DNA of 37,594 nt from assembly GCA_045532715.1 (NCBI GenBank), contig JAZSGM010000125.1, positions 1 through 37,594 on the forward strand, read 5' to 3'. Numbering within the stretch: position 1 is the stretch's first letter; each line of letters starts with the position of its first letter. A program made the position numbers and the translations under genes. This DNA is from RGIG2041 sp045532715 (GTDB taxonomy: Bacteria; Bacillota; Clostridia; UBA1381; UMGS1253). Below, one piece after another: positions 24,124 to 31,977 of this stretch. The notes under the pieces were generated by a model that saw only the letters and a program-made list of their open reading frames with translations, had not been told where the DNA came from and made no database searches.

Positions 24124-25234
24124 TGTTTTCAAGAATCTCCAGTCCCTTCTCCTGCAATTTTAAAAGCTGCTTATATTGCAGTTTTTCCGGCATGGCGCCG
24201 GTCGCCAGCACACGTTTGCCACCCGCGGTCATCAATCGCACCGCCGCGCTGATGGCTTGTGCATCTGCACCCTCGTCATACAAAATCACGGCGTCCACAT
24301 CATATTTCTTTTCCTCATTTTGCAGGCGCTCTAACATATCCAGATACACCGCAAAACCGATGGCACGTGCTTTTCTGCCCATTTTCTGCATCAGCTTATC
24401 ATACTCGCCGCCGGAAAGAATGCCGGTCGGAATCCCTTTGACAAACCCACAGAACACTATACCGTTATAATAGCTTTGGTTATTAATCACAGAAAAGTCA
24501 ACATACACATTTTCTGCACAACCGTTCGCCTCTAAAAACGCCGCCATGCGCTCCAATTGCAGAATTGCTGCACTCATTTTTTCGCTGACGGACAGCTTTT
24601 TTAATGCAGGCAGTACCTCTGTAAGTCTGCCATACGTGGATGCAAGGCTCTTTAAAAGCATACCGTCTGCACCGGCTTCTGCACAAATCTGATCAATGCC
24701 GTGCAGATTCTTTTCCCCGATTTTTTCCAAAAGTGCCTTTTTTTCTTCTGCGCCGACGCCTGTCGCCTCAATGGCCTCGGACACAATATCCATATGGGAT
24801 ACGTCCAGAATATAATTCTCGGAAATGCTTGCCAGGCTCTGCGCCGCGAGCATTACAGTTTCAAAAATGCAATAGTCATCTACGGCACCGATGCACTCCA
24901 GGCCCACCTGCATAATTTCCTGAAATGCATTGTTTTTCTTGGAAACGCGATATACATTTTCATTATAGTATACCTTTTGTACGCTGCCTGCCACATCCTT
25001 GCCGTTTTTTATAATCGAAAGTGTCACGTCCGGCTTTAAAGCGAGCAGCTTACCGTCCGTATCGGTAAAGGTAATAATATTGTCCGATACGAGGTAATCT
25101 TTATTGCGTACATACAAATCGTACGCCTCAAACTTGCTCATTTTATATTGCGAATATCCGTACAGGGTGTACAGTGCACGCAAGTCAAATATTGCTTTTT
25201 CTTCGTTTTTTAACACGCTGCGGTTAAGCTCCAT
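24116..25234 (-). CDS. hisZ: ATP phosphoribosyltransferase regulatory subunit
   Basis: HisZ is a catalytically inactive relative of histidyl-tRNA synthetase that activates short HisG and carries the histidine feedback site. The 372 residues keep the class II synthetase core: LKPDVTLSI (motif 2 side), YYNENVYR, QEIMQVGLECIG, and the late YYNGIVFCGFVKGIPTGILSGGEYDKL. The catalytic anticodon-binding part of true HisRS is absent. GGAGG at the end of the regulator gene precedes the ATG, one base after that gene's stop. Confidence 0.95.
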   Translation of the reverse strand: MELNRSVLKNEEKAIFDLRALYTLYGYSQYKMSKFEAYDLYVRNKDYLVSDNIITFTDTDGKLLALKPDVTLSIIKNGKDVAGSVQKVYYNENVYRVSKKNNAFQEIMQVGLECIGAVDDYCIFETVMLAAQSLASISENYILDVSHMDIVSEAIEATGVGAEEKKALLEKIGEKNLHGIDQICAEAGADGMLLKSLASTYGRLTEVLPALKKLSVSEKMSAAILQLERMAAFLEANGCAENVYVDFSVINNQSYYNGIVFCGFVKGIPTGILSGGEYDKLMQKMGRKARAIGFAVYLDMLERLQNEEKKYDVDAVILYDEGADAQAISAAVRLMTAGGKRVLATGAMPEKLQYKQLLKLQEKGLEILENNA

Positions 25235-25235
25235 C

Positions 25236-25526
25236 CTACTTTTCCTCCTTCAGGCGCTCCAATGCTGTCTTATAGCCGTCGTTGCCGTAAATCAGACATT
25301 TATTTACCCGGCTGATGGTTGCAGTGCTTGCACCTGTCTTTTTGGAAATTTCAAGATAGCTGATATTTTGACTCAAAAGCTCTGCCACCTCTAAGCGCTG
25401 CGAAATATCCTGAATTTCCTTAATGGTGCAAATATCTTCAAAAAAGCTGTAGCACTCCTCTAAATCCTTTAAATTTAAAATGGCTTGAAACAAGCGGTCT
25501 ACCGCCTCTGTATGCAGGTTTTTCAT
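25236..25526 (-). CDS. TrpR-superfamily YerC/YecD-type regulator, likely his repressor
   Basis: A 96-residue all-helical DNA-binding protein. LEECYSFFEDICTIKEIQDISQRLEVAELL and the recognition helix region ISKKTGASTATISRVNKCL are the marks of the YerC/YecD branch of the TrpR family. Members next to his genes in Firmicutes have been proposed as histidine repressors (HisR). Here it is the first gene of the complete his operon and one base before hisZ, so autoregulated repression with histidine as corepressor is the natural guess. The ribosome site AGGAG sits 11 bases from the ATG, rather far; a second GGAG abuts the start. Confidence 0.88.
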   Translation of the reverse strand: MKNLHTEAVDRLFQAILNLKDLEECYSFFEDICTIKEIQDISQRLEVAELLSQNISYLEISKKTGASTATISRVNKCLIYGNDGYKTALERLKEEK

Positions 25527-25560
25527 CTCCGATGCATCTCCTTTAATTTAACATAGTAGT

Positions 25561-25589
25561 ATTTTACCACGCTAAACTGCGAAAGTAAA
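25561..25589 (-). promoter_or_regulatory. Promoter of the histidine operon
   Basis: TTTACT (25584-25589) and TAAAAT (25561-25566) on the minus strand are 17 bases apart. The start site would be near 25554, leaving a leader of only about 28 bases. A TTTAC...GTAAA inverted arrangement spans the promoter and could be an operator, but I cannot match it to a known motif. Confidence 0.65.
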
Positions 25590-25630
25590 GTCTTTTTTAT
25601 ATAAAGTATATATTTTTGTGAGATTCCATA

Positions 25631-25668
25631 AAAAACAGACCGAAAACCCAGCGGTTTTCGGTCCTTTT
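25631..25668 (-). terminator. Terminator of the nagB-like/nagA/GH20 operon
   Basis: GACCGAAAACC (25638-25648) and GGTTTTCGGTC (25653-25663) form an 11-bp stem around four bases. On the minus strand T-rich sequence follows. It lies about 20 bases beyond the GH20 stop codon and separates this operon from the his promoter. Confidence 0.88.
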
Positions 25669-25684
25669 TAAGCTTTTTCACAAA

Positions 25685-27568
25685 TCAATATCCTATTCTG
25701 CCCAGATTGCTTGCAGAACAGAGCTTCAAATACTCTAAATTCTGTTTTATTTTTCCGGTACCGGAAAAGCTGAGCCGGGCCTCTTCAAGCTCCTCAATAC
25801 ACTCGATTCTGCCCGAAAGATAATCATCTACTCGCGCAATTGCCGTTTCCAGTCTTGCCGCAACACCGCCGTGGCGGATATCAATCACTTCCCAGCCAAT
25901 CGGCTTGTACTCGTCAAAGTAATGCGCACGGTGCGCCTTGCGGAGTACATGCGCATCCTCCAAAAGTGTCGGCAGGGTTTCGTCACGCAGCTTTGCAAGC
26001 GCTTCTTTATCGCCCGCCTGATAAGCAGCATACAGCTTTTGACCGATGTTTGCCTTGACCTTCAGCACCTTACAAAGTGCGGCATAATACGCAAACATCA
26101 ATTTAAAATCCGGGAACTGTACAGCACTTTCTTCAAACTGCTTTTGCAGCTTATCGTAGTGCGGATAATAATCATAATTGCCCAAATCCGCATCCATGAG
26201 TCCCAAAAGCACATCCGGCCACATAATTGCACGTGTAACGGAAATGTTATCCGGATTGCTGTCGGTTACACCCGGTACGGAATCAAGTGCATCAATTGCA
26301 ATTAGAGCATCCCAGGAGAGCTTTGTGCTCGCCGCCAGGCGCTCCGCAACCAAACTGCGCGGCGCGTCGTCGCCATAGACAAGCTCAGCCGTCATCTGCA
26401 GACTCGGCAGTACGGCAAAGGTGCTGCTTTCTCTGCCGTCATCTCCCCAAAGACAGGAAAAAACCTCACGCACACCCTTTTGCTTGCATACCTGCATACC
26501 GACTTTAGTTGTAATTTCGGATTTTGTATAGTGCGCACCGAACGTACGCACATTTCTCGAGCAGCAGGCCCAAATCACTCTGTCGGTCAGATACTGCGTC
26601 TTTTCTATCATCGCACCAAAAAACGCCGGATCGGTTGTGTAATAGTCCCAATAAATCAATGACATATTGTCCGGAACGTTTGCCCGATCCGCCTCATCAA
26701 AAACGATGTCGAGCCTTCTATACGGATCATGCGGATTTTTCAGCTTTGCCCGGAAAGGCATGTCGCCCCACATCATGGGTTGCATATCATGCTTTTTAAG
26801 CAGCAGCGTTACCTTTTCCAAATGGGTCTTCATGATCTCAGAGGAGGGGCAGTACCCGTGCTTGCCAAAGTATTTTCCCATACCAAGATCAAAGGCTTCG
26901 TCTAATCCAATGTGAATCCGCTTGCTACGATATGCCTTTTTCATCGTTAAAATCATTTTTTCAATCAAGGCATATGTTTTTTCCTCGCCTACCAGCATAA
27001 TGGTTTTTGTGTCTGCAATATCCTGATAGGCTTCCTTTTTTAAAAGTTCCGGCAAATGTCCGAGTGTCTGAATGCAAGGAATCATCTCTATGCCGAGATT
27101 ATACGCATAATCATCAATTTCCTGCAGCTCTTTGAGCGTATAGCGCGTACGCATATAGCCAAAGTACGGCTCACCCTCAATTTCATAGGTATCCTCGCAA
27201 TAGAGCATCGACATGTTATAGCCCATACCCGCCAGCATTAAAAGCATCTTTTTCAAGCTTTGCACCGACATCTGCGAATTTGCCTGTGCGCCGTCAAACA
27301 TCGTACCAAGCGTATCAAAATAGCAGGTTTCCTCATGCACAAAGCGCTCCTTATTTGCATACGGCTTTAAAAGCACAAGCGCACGAAACAGCTGGTACGG
27401 CTTTGCAACCGTAATTTTCGCTGTTTTGCCGCTCTTTTCAATTTTAATTTTATTGCCGCCAATGCTTGCCTCAACTTCTGCATCATAAGCATCAAAATTA
27501 TGAAATGCCGAAAATTCTTTTAATCCGTTTTCATATTGCGGCGCAAAACCGTTTAACGTAATTTTCAT
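25685..27568 (-). CDS. Glycoside hydrolase family 20 beta-N-acetylhexosaminidase, GcnA-like, cytoplasmic
   Basis: A 627-residue exo-hexosaminidase that releases terminal GlcNAc or GalNAc by substrate-assisted catalysis. The catalytic pair Asp223-Glu224 is in IHIGLDEAFDLG. GTMFDGAQ near 88-95, MIPCIQTLGHLPELL near 162-176 and MMWGDM near 265 line the active site. An N-terminal beta domain (about 1-70) and a long helical C-terminus make it resemble the streptococcal GcnA type, similar in length as I recall. No signal peptide is visible. AAGGAG lies 8 bases before the ATG. It is the last gene after nagB-like and nagA, so it probably trims imported N-acetylhexosamine oligosaccharides for them. 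Confidence 0.88.
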   Translation of the reverse strand: MKITLNGFAPQYENGLKEFSAFHNFDAYDAEVEASIGGNKIKIEKSGKTAKITVAKPYQLFRALVLLKPYANKERFVHEETCYFDTLGTMFDGAQANSQMSVQSLKKMLLMLAGMGYNMSMLYCEDTYEIEGEPYFGYMRTRYTLKELQEIDDYAYNLGIEMIPCIQTLGHLPELLKKEAYQDIADTKTIMLVGEEKTYALIEKMILTMKKAYRSKRIHIGLDEAFDLGMGKYFGKHGYCPSSEIMKTHLEKVTLLLKKHDMQPMMWGDMPFRAKLKNPHDPYRRLDIVFDEADRANVPDNMSLIYWDYYTTDPAFFGAMIEKTQYLTDRVIWACCSRNVRTFGAHYTKSEITTKVGMQVCKQKGVREVFSCLWGDDGRESSTFAVLPSLQMTAELVYGDDAPRSLVAERLAASTKLSWDALIAIDALDSVPGVTDSNPDNISVTRAIMWPDVLLGLMDADLGNYDYYPHYDKLQKQFEESAVQFPDFKLMFAYYAALCKVLKVKANIGQKLYAAYQAGDKEALAKLRDETLPTLLEDAHVLRKAHRAHYFDEYKPIGWEVIDIRHGGVAARLETAIARVDDYLSGRIECIEELEEARLSFSGTGKIKQNLEYLKLCSASNLGRIGY

Positions 27569-27570
27569 AT

Positions 27571-28728
27571 TTATATCTCCTTAGATAACAATGTCTTTTG
27601 TATATTTAACTCCGCATCCCAAAATGCAAGATCTGCGTACTTGCCAACCTCTAAGCTACCCTTCACATTATCCAGTCCGATAATGCGTGCCGGCGTTTTG
27701 CTCAGCATCTTTACCGCCGTCGGCAAATCTACGCCGCATTTTTTGTGCGCCCACCTAAGCATAATATCCCCCGTTGCAATGCTGCCCGCAAAAAAGCTTC
27801 TGTCCGGCAGCTTCGCTACGCCGTCTTCGATGATAACGCGATTTTCCGGAAGCTTCGCCCCGAGGAAGCTTTCCGTTACATTCGTGCCTGCCGCACGCAT
27901 TGCATCCGAAGTCAAATTGATTTTATCCGCACCCTTAACCTTAAGCGCCAACAAAAGCACCTCTTTTGCCAAATGACAGCCGTCGGCAATCAACTCAATA
28001 TCCATATCGTCTAAAATATACGCCGCCTCACGCACGCCGGCATATAAAACCTGATTGATTTTTCGCACGGTCGGTGTATTCGAATACAAATGAGTAAAAT
28101 GGCTAAAGCCCATTGCGTACGCCTTTTCCACATCTGCATAAATCGCATCGCTGTGTCCAACGGACAAAACAATACCACGCTTTTTAAATTCACTTGCAAG
28201 GTACTCAATGCCCGGAAGCTCCGGCGCCGCTGTGCACATTTTAACAATATCCCCACCGCGCTCCAGAAGCTCGTCTATCTCTGCTTTTTCCGGATTGCGA
28301 ACATAGGCGGGATTTTGCGCGCCTTTCTGCTCCATAGAGATATATGGTCCTTCCAAATGCAGACCGGCATAGTGCACGCAGCCCTTATCCTTTAACTTAC
28401 GGTACATATCAAAAAGCGCATACATTTGCTCCGGTGGACAAGCCACCGCCGTTGGCAGAAGCGTTGTTGTGCCATGTGCGCGATGCGCCGCGGCAATACC
28501 GTCAAACGCTTCCTCTGTTGCATCCATAAAATCGTAGCCACCGCCACCGTGCAGATGAATCTCCACAAATCCCGGCGTTACATAGGCGCCGTTTGCGTCT
28601 ATCACGTTCGCTTTTGCCGGGATTGCGCCTGTATAGCCAACCTCTTTGATTTTACCGTCCTGCACAACAAGCGCGCCTTCGATGACGCTCTCCGGCGTAA
28701 CCAGCTTTGCATTTTTAATAAATGTCAT
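27571..28728 (-). CDS. nagA: N-acetylglucosamine-6-phosphate deacetylase
   Basis: Removes acetate from GlcNAc-6-phosphate to give glucosamine-6-phosphate. The 385-residue amidohydrolase carries the metal-binding EIHLHGGGGYDFMDAT near 55-70, GLHLEGPYIS (metal Glu), SVGHSDA, and SDAMRAAGT with the catalytic Asp. I chose the ATG at 28726-28728 with AAGGTG 6 bases before it; the in-frame GTG at 28735-28737 lies inside that ribosome site. It begins 10 bases after the nagB-like stop, and its own last codons hold the GH20 ribosome site. Confidence 0.95.
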   Translation of the reverse strand: MTFIKNAKLVTPESVIEGALVVQDGKIKEVGYTGAIPAKANVIDANGAYVTPGFVEIHLHGGGGYDFMDATEEAFDGIAAAHRAHGTTTLLPTAVACPPEQMYALFDMYRKLKDKGCVHYAGLHLEGPYISMEQKGAQNPAYVRNPEKAEIDELLERGGDIVKMCTAAPELPGIEYLASEFKKRGIVLSVGHSDAIYADVEKAYAMGFSHFTHLYSNTPTVRKINQVLYAGVREAAYILDDMDIELIADGCHLAKEVLLLALKVKGADKINLTSDAMRAAGTNVTESFLGAKLPENRVIIEDGVAKLPDRSFFAGSIATGDIMLRWAHKKCGVDLPTAVKMLSKTPARIIGLDNVKGSLEVGKYADLAFWDAELNIQKTLLSKEI

Positions 28729-28738
28729 ATCCTTCACC

Positions 28739-29587
28739 TTACTTGTTGTAAATACGAATTTCCGGCACCGGGGACTGCAGCGCTACACCTGCGGCATAGA
28801 GCTTTGCATTCGGATGATTCTGGAACAGCGAGCACGGTACCTTTGCCGTAATGCCGCCGTGCAGCACCTTACGCAGTGCGCCTGCATTCCAGTCACGCGG
28901 CATGCACATACGCACCTTCTTTGCCATAAACATTTCCTTCATGCCCACTGTAATGCAGTATTCCGGAATACCGTCCAGATCACCGCTACAGTTCATAAAG
29001 CAGTTGATGGTTTTGGTTTCTCTCGAAATTTTAAGCACACGTGTCGGGCGGTTTACAAACTCCTCGTTGTCTACCGGCTCGCCCGGTTCCGGCGGTTCGT
29101 TGAACGCAAAGTGACCGTTGATGCCGATACCGCCCCAAGCCATATCCAGCTTACCGTACTTTTCAATCAGCTCCATAACAAGACCTTCGTTACCCGGTGC
29201 CGGGAAAATTCTGTTTTCCGGCAGCACATTAAGTTCCTCGTCAATCTTGCTGTAGAAAATGCGGTTCATACCGCCACGGAAGGACAGCGGATCACTCTCA
29301 TCGATGTACTCGTGGTCATTTTTGAGGTACTCATCCATATTGATAAAGCAGCAGTTCTTCAGGCTGATGCGATACTTGTTTACCAAGTACACCAATCTGC
29401 TGTAAGGACCGATCGGACCATACGGCACAACCATCAGTGTCGGCTCACCCTTGCGGTTGTTTTCCGCAATGCATTCCACAACCTCAATTGCCATTTTCCA
29501 ATACAAATCGTGCTCTGTTTCACATACATCCAATACAATATTGGACCCCTTGCCCAGCTCTTCTGCCGGAATTCTGTTGATATCCAT
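28739..29587 (-). CDS. NagB-family (glucosamine-6-phosphate deaminase-like) protein with altered active site
   Basis: A 282-residue member of the glucosamine-6-phosphate isomerase/deaminase fold. FINMDEYL (Asp85, matching E. coli Asp72) and GGIGINGHFAFNEPP (His159 and Glu164, matching His143 and Glu148) place it in the family. Two features differ from classical NagB: the Asp of the NDGH motif (E. coli Asp141) is Asn157, and the phosphate-binding TGGTP loop reads YGPIG at 56-60. Its place ahead of nagA and GH20 argues that it still handles an amino-sugar phosphate, but deaminase activity is not assured. AAAGGA is 9 bases before the ATG. It is the first gene of the operon. Confidence 0.85.
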   Translation of the reverse strand: MDINRIPAEELGKGSNIVLDVCETEHDLYWKMAIEVVECIAENNRKGEPTLMVVPYGPIGPYSRLVYLVNKYRISLKNCCFINMDEYLKNDHEYIDESDPLSFRGGMNRIFYSKIDEELNVLPENRIFPAPGNEGLVMELIEKYGKLDMAWGGIGINGHFAFNEPPEPGEPVDNEEFVNRPTRVLKISRETKTINCFMNCSGDLDGIPEYCITVGMKEMFMAKKVRMCMPRDWNAGALRKVLHGGITAKVPCSLFQNHPNAKLYAAGVALQSPVPEIRIYNK

Positions 29588-29622
29588 AAAGAATCATCCT
29601 TTCAATTTAAATTTCTAACTTA

Positions 29623-29628
29623 ATTATA
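29623..29628 (-). promoter_or_regulatory. -10 box of the nagB-like operon, without a recognisable -35
   Basis: TATAAT on the minus strand lies 35 bases before the ATG. No TTGACA-like box is found 16-18 bases above it, which suggests the promoter needs an activator, plausibly the divergent AraC protein. Confidence 0.5.
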
Positions 29629-29655
29629 ACAAGTCAGAAATATACATTCTACATC

Positions 29656-29686
29656 AATATTGCTGTTTTTTAGCACAATTCTGCTG
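29656..29686. promoter_or_regulatory. Candidate AraC operator: AATNNTGCTG direct repeats 21 bp apart
   Basis: AATATTGCTG (29656-29665) and AATTCTGCTG (29677-29686) are direct repeats spaced 21 bp start to start. They lie between the nagB-like -10 box and the regulator promoter. The geometry is that of AraC-family sites; eight of ten bases agree. Confidence 0.4.
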
Positions 29687-29692
29687 ACGCAT

Positions 29693-29721
29693 TTGACACT
29701 TTCTCATCTAACAGCTATAAT
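29693..29721 (+). promoter_or_regulatory. Consensus sigma-A promoter of the amino-sugar AraC regulator
   Basis: TTGACA (29693-29698) and TATAAT (29716-29721) with a 17-base spacer match the consensus exactly. The ATG follows 32 bases after the -10 box. Confidence 0.88.
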
Positions 29722-29753
29722 TTAAATAACCAACGTGAAAGGGAAGTGTACAA

Positions 29754-30575
29754 ATGCGCTATACCACAGAATATGTCTCAGACGATTATCTGCATATGAA
29801 TTCCTGTTATGTACAATATCTTTACGACCGCGACAGGGGCTCTTATCGTCCGGACGGACGTAAGGACTATCTGCTTTTGTATATCGCCGAAGGCAAATGC
29901 TATGCGTCCGTGAATCAGAAGAAGCAATGTATCGAAGCCGGCAATCTTATTTTATTCCGTCCGGGCGAACCGCAGGCATATAACTTTAAAATGGATGACC
30001 GCTCCATTCTCTGCTCCATTCATTTCACCGGCACCGGTTGCGACACCCTTTTAAAGGAAATTGATATGCAGGATAAAAACATACTGTATGTCGGCAGCAG
30101 CAAAAAAATACTTTCTGTTTTCGAAAAAACCACAAGAGAATATACGCTGAAAACACCGGAATATCAGAGCTTTTGCGACGCCTACCTCTTTGAGCTTTTT
30201 GCCAGCATCAAGCGCCAGCTTGCCTATAAAGACAATCCGACCTATATCAAAAATAACGCTCTGATCGATGCGGTTTGCCGCCTGATGTATGCTGAATATG
30301 CCCAAAGCATTCCCTTAGAGCGTTATGCCGATTTTTGCCATTTAAGCATAAGCCGCTTTGCGCATATGTTCAAAAGCTGTACCGGCTCTTCTCCGCTCGA
30401 ATATATTATGCGCATCCGTATTGAAAAAGCCATGCACTACCTCGTTTACACAGATCTTCCCATCACGGAAATTGCCAGTCTTACCGGATTTTCCTCACAA
30501 AACTATTTTGGTCGTATCTTCAAGCGCTTCACCGGTACAACGCCAAAAAAATTCATTGATGAAAACAGAGTGTAA
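29754..30575 (+). CDS. AraC-family transcriptional regulator of the amino-sugar locus
   Basis: A 273-residue regulator with an N-terminal cupin sensing half (LLLYIAEGKCYASVN, EAGNLILFRPGEPQAY near 60-76) and a C-terminal double helix-turn-helix: YADFCHLSISRFAHMFKSCT, then ITEIASLTGFSSQNYFGRIF, ending in TGTTPKKFI. AAGGGA stands about 9 bases before the ATG. It is divergent from the nagB-like/nagA/GH20 operon across 166 bases with direct repeats, so regulation of that operon by an amino sugar is likely. The effector is not known. Confidence 0.92.
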   Translation: MRYTTEYVSDDYLHMNSCYVQYLYDRDRGSYRPDGRKDYLLLYIAEGKCYASVNQKKQCIEAGNLILFRPGEPQAYNFKMDDRSILCSIHFTGTGCDTLLKEIDMQDKNILYVGSSKKILSVFEKTTREYTLKTPEYQSFCDAYLFELFASIKRQLAYKDNPTYIKNNALIDAVCRLMYAEYAQSIPLERYADFCHLSISRFAHMFKSCTGSSPLEYIMRIRIEKAMHYLVYTDLPITEIASLTGFSSQNYFGRIFKRFTGTTPKKFIDENRV

Positions 30576-30612
30576 AAAAAGCTTCTCTGCATTTTTAGCA
30601 GAGAAGCTTTTT
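30574..30612. terminator. Bidirectional terminator between the AraC gene and rhaA
   Basis: AAAAAAAGCTTCTCTGC (30574-30590) pairs with GCAGAGAAGCTTTTT (30598-30612) around ATTTTTA. It serves the two convergent genes; it starts within the last stop codon of the regulator. Confidence 0.9.
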
Positions 30613-30617
30613 CTCAT

Positions 30618-31862
30618 TTATCTCTTGAGTAATACTTCTTTTTCGTACGTTTTCACTTCTTCAAACCAGCTCTGGTCAGCTGCTACACCGCACTGCTTGC
30701 AGTACTCTGCCCAAACCTCGCCGATCGGAAGCATCTTAAGCTCTTCCTGGAGCACCAGAAGTTCGGTGGTTTCGTGTCTGTCCTGCAGCGCCTTCAGCTT
30801 TTCATTCGGCAAGCAAAGCGCAGTTAAAAGTGCCTTCTGCCAGCTGCGGAAGCCTACAACCCAGGATGCAATACGGTTAATGCTTGCATCAAAGTAATCG
30901 AGCGCCATGTAGGTTCTGTTCAAGCCATCACAACGAACGATTTCTTTTGCCATTTCGATGGTTTCGTCATCGTAGCGAACAGAATGGTCGCTGTCCCAGC
31001 GGATTGCACGTGTAATATGCAATGCAATTTCCGGGAAAAATGCAAGAAGCGCAGGAATCTTATCAGACACAACCTCCGTCGGATGATAGTGACCGTTGTC
31101 CATCAGCGGCAGACAGCCGTCATGCATTGCAGCAAAGCTTAAAGAAAACTCTGCCGAGCCTACGGTATATGCCTCTACGCCAATACCGAACACCTTGGAC
31201 TCCACACACGGCTTTACCAGGTTCGGATCGTGTGGCTCCGCTAAAATCTGCTCAATAGAATCCTTATAGCGCACACGCGGACCTAAGCGGTCAGACGGAA
31301 TATCCTTATAGCCGTCACCTGTCCAGATGTTCATTACGCACGGAATACCGGTTTCCTTAGCAAAATATTCGGAAATGCGGATACAAGCCTTGCCGTGATC
31401 AATCCAGAACTTGCGCGTTGCCTCATCCGGACTGGACAGTGTAAGCCCATCCTTTACCTTATCGTGAGAAAAGAAGGTCGGATTAAAGTCAATACCCATA
31501 CCGCGCGCCTTTGCAAACTCTACCCACTTTGCAAAATGCTTCGGTTCAATCGCATCACGGTCTGCAAACTCACCATTTTCAAAAATCGCGTAGCAAGCAT
31601 GCAAATTCAGCTTCTTTGTACCCGGCATCAGACTGATTGCCTTATCCATATCTGCCATCAGCTGCTCCGGTGTTGTTGCCTTGCCCGGGTAATTGCCGGT
31701 TGTCTGAATACCACCGGTCAGCGGGCCGTCGTGGTCAAAACCGATCACATCGTCACCCTGCCAGCAATGTAAGGATACCGGAACGGACTTCAAGGTCGCA
31801 ATTGCAGCATCCGTATCCACGCCGATTTTTTTATACAGTTCTCTTGCGCTTTCGTAGCTCAT
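30618..31862 (-). CDS. rhaA: L-rhamnose isomerase
   Basis: Converts L-rhamnose to L-rhamnulose using a metal ion. From the chosen start the protein has 414 residues. VSLHCWQGDDVIGFD, ESKVFGIGVEAYTVGSAEF (metal Glu region), LMDNGHYHPTEVVSDKI and RWDSDHSVRYDDE are the conserved RhaA blocks and include the metal-binding Glu, Asp and His residues. I chose the ATG at 31860-31862 because GGAGG stands 7 bases before it and the protein then starts at SYESARELY; the frame is open 15 codons further without a ribosome site. It has its own promoter and terminator, and no rhamnulokinase or aldolase gene is in the window. Confidence 0.96.
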   Translation of the reverse strand: MSYESARELYKKIGVDTDAAIATLKSVPVSLHCWQGDDVIGFDHDGPLTGGIQTTGNYPGKATTPEQLMADMDKAISLMPGTKKLNLHACYAIFENGEFADRDAIEPKHFAKWVEFAKARGMGIDFNPTFFSHDKVKDGLTLSSPDEATRKFWIDHGKACIRISEYFAKETGIPCVMNIWTGDGYKDIPSDRLGPRVRYKDSIEQILAEPHDPNLVKPCVESKVFGIGVEAYTVGSAEFSLSFAAMHDGCLPLMDNGHYHPTEVVSDKIPALLAFFPEIALHITRAIRWDSDHSVRYDDETIEMAKEIVRCDGLNRTYMALDYFDASINRIASWVVGFRSWQKALLTALCLPNEKLKALQDRHETTELLVLQEELKMLPIGEVWAEYCKQCGVAADQSWFEEVKTYEKEVLLKR

Positions 31863-31895
31863 AAGATAACCTCCAAAATATAATTTGTTGCTTTC

Positions 31896-31924
31896 AGTAT
31901 ACCGCAAATCTCTCAGATGGTAAA
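31896..31924 (-). promoter_or_regulatory. Promoter of rhaA
   Basis: TTTACC (31919-31924) and TATACT (31896-31901) on the minus strand are 17 bases apart. It lies just after the terminator of the upstream regulator gene, so rhaA is a separate unit. Confidence 0.7.
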
Positions 31925-31946
31925 GAACGATATTTTACAAAAATAG

Positions 31947-31977
31947 GACCATATTTTCCAAAACGGAAAATATGGTC
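31947..31977 (-). terminator. Terminator hairpin of the rhaA-adjacent AraC gene
   Basis: GACCATATTTTCC (31947-31959) and GGAAAATATGGTC (31965-31977) are perfect 13-base complements around five bases. On the minus strand CTATTTTTG follows. The 5' arm overlaps the regulator's TGA stop. Confidence 0.75.

Noticed and set aside
25524..25538. A four-codon frame with a His codon just before the hisR-like gene, as a leader peptide
   Set aside because: Its ATG directly abuts GGAG without spacing, it has only one His codon, and no attenuator hairpins follow. Chance is more likely.
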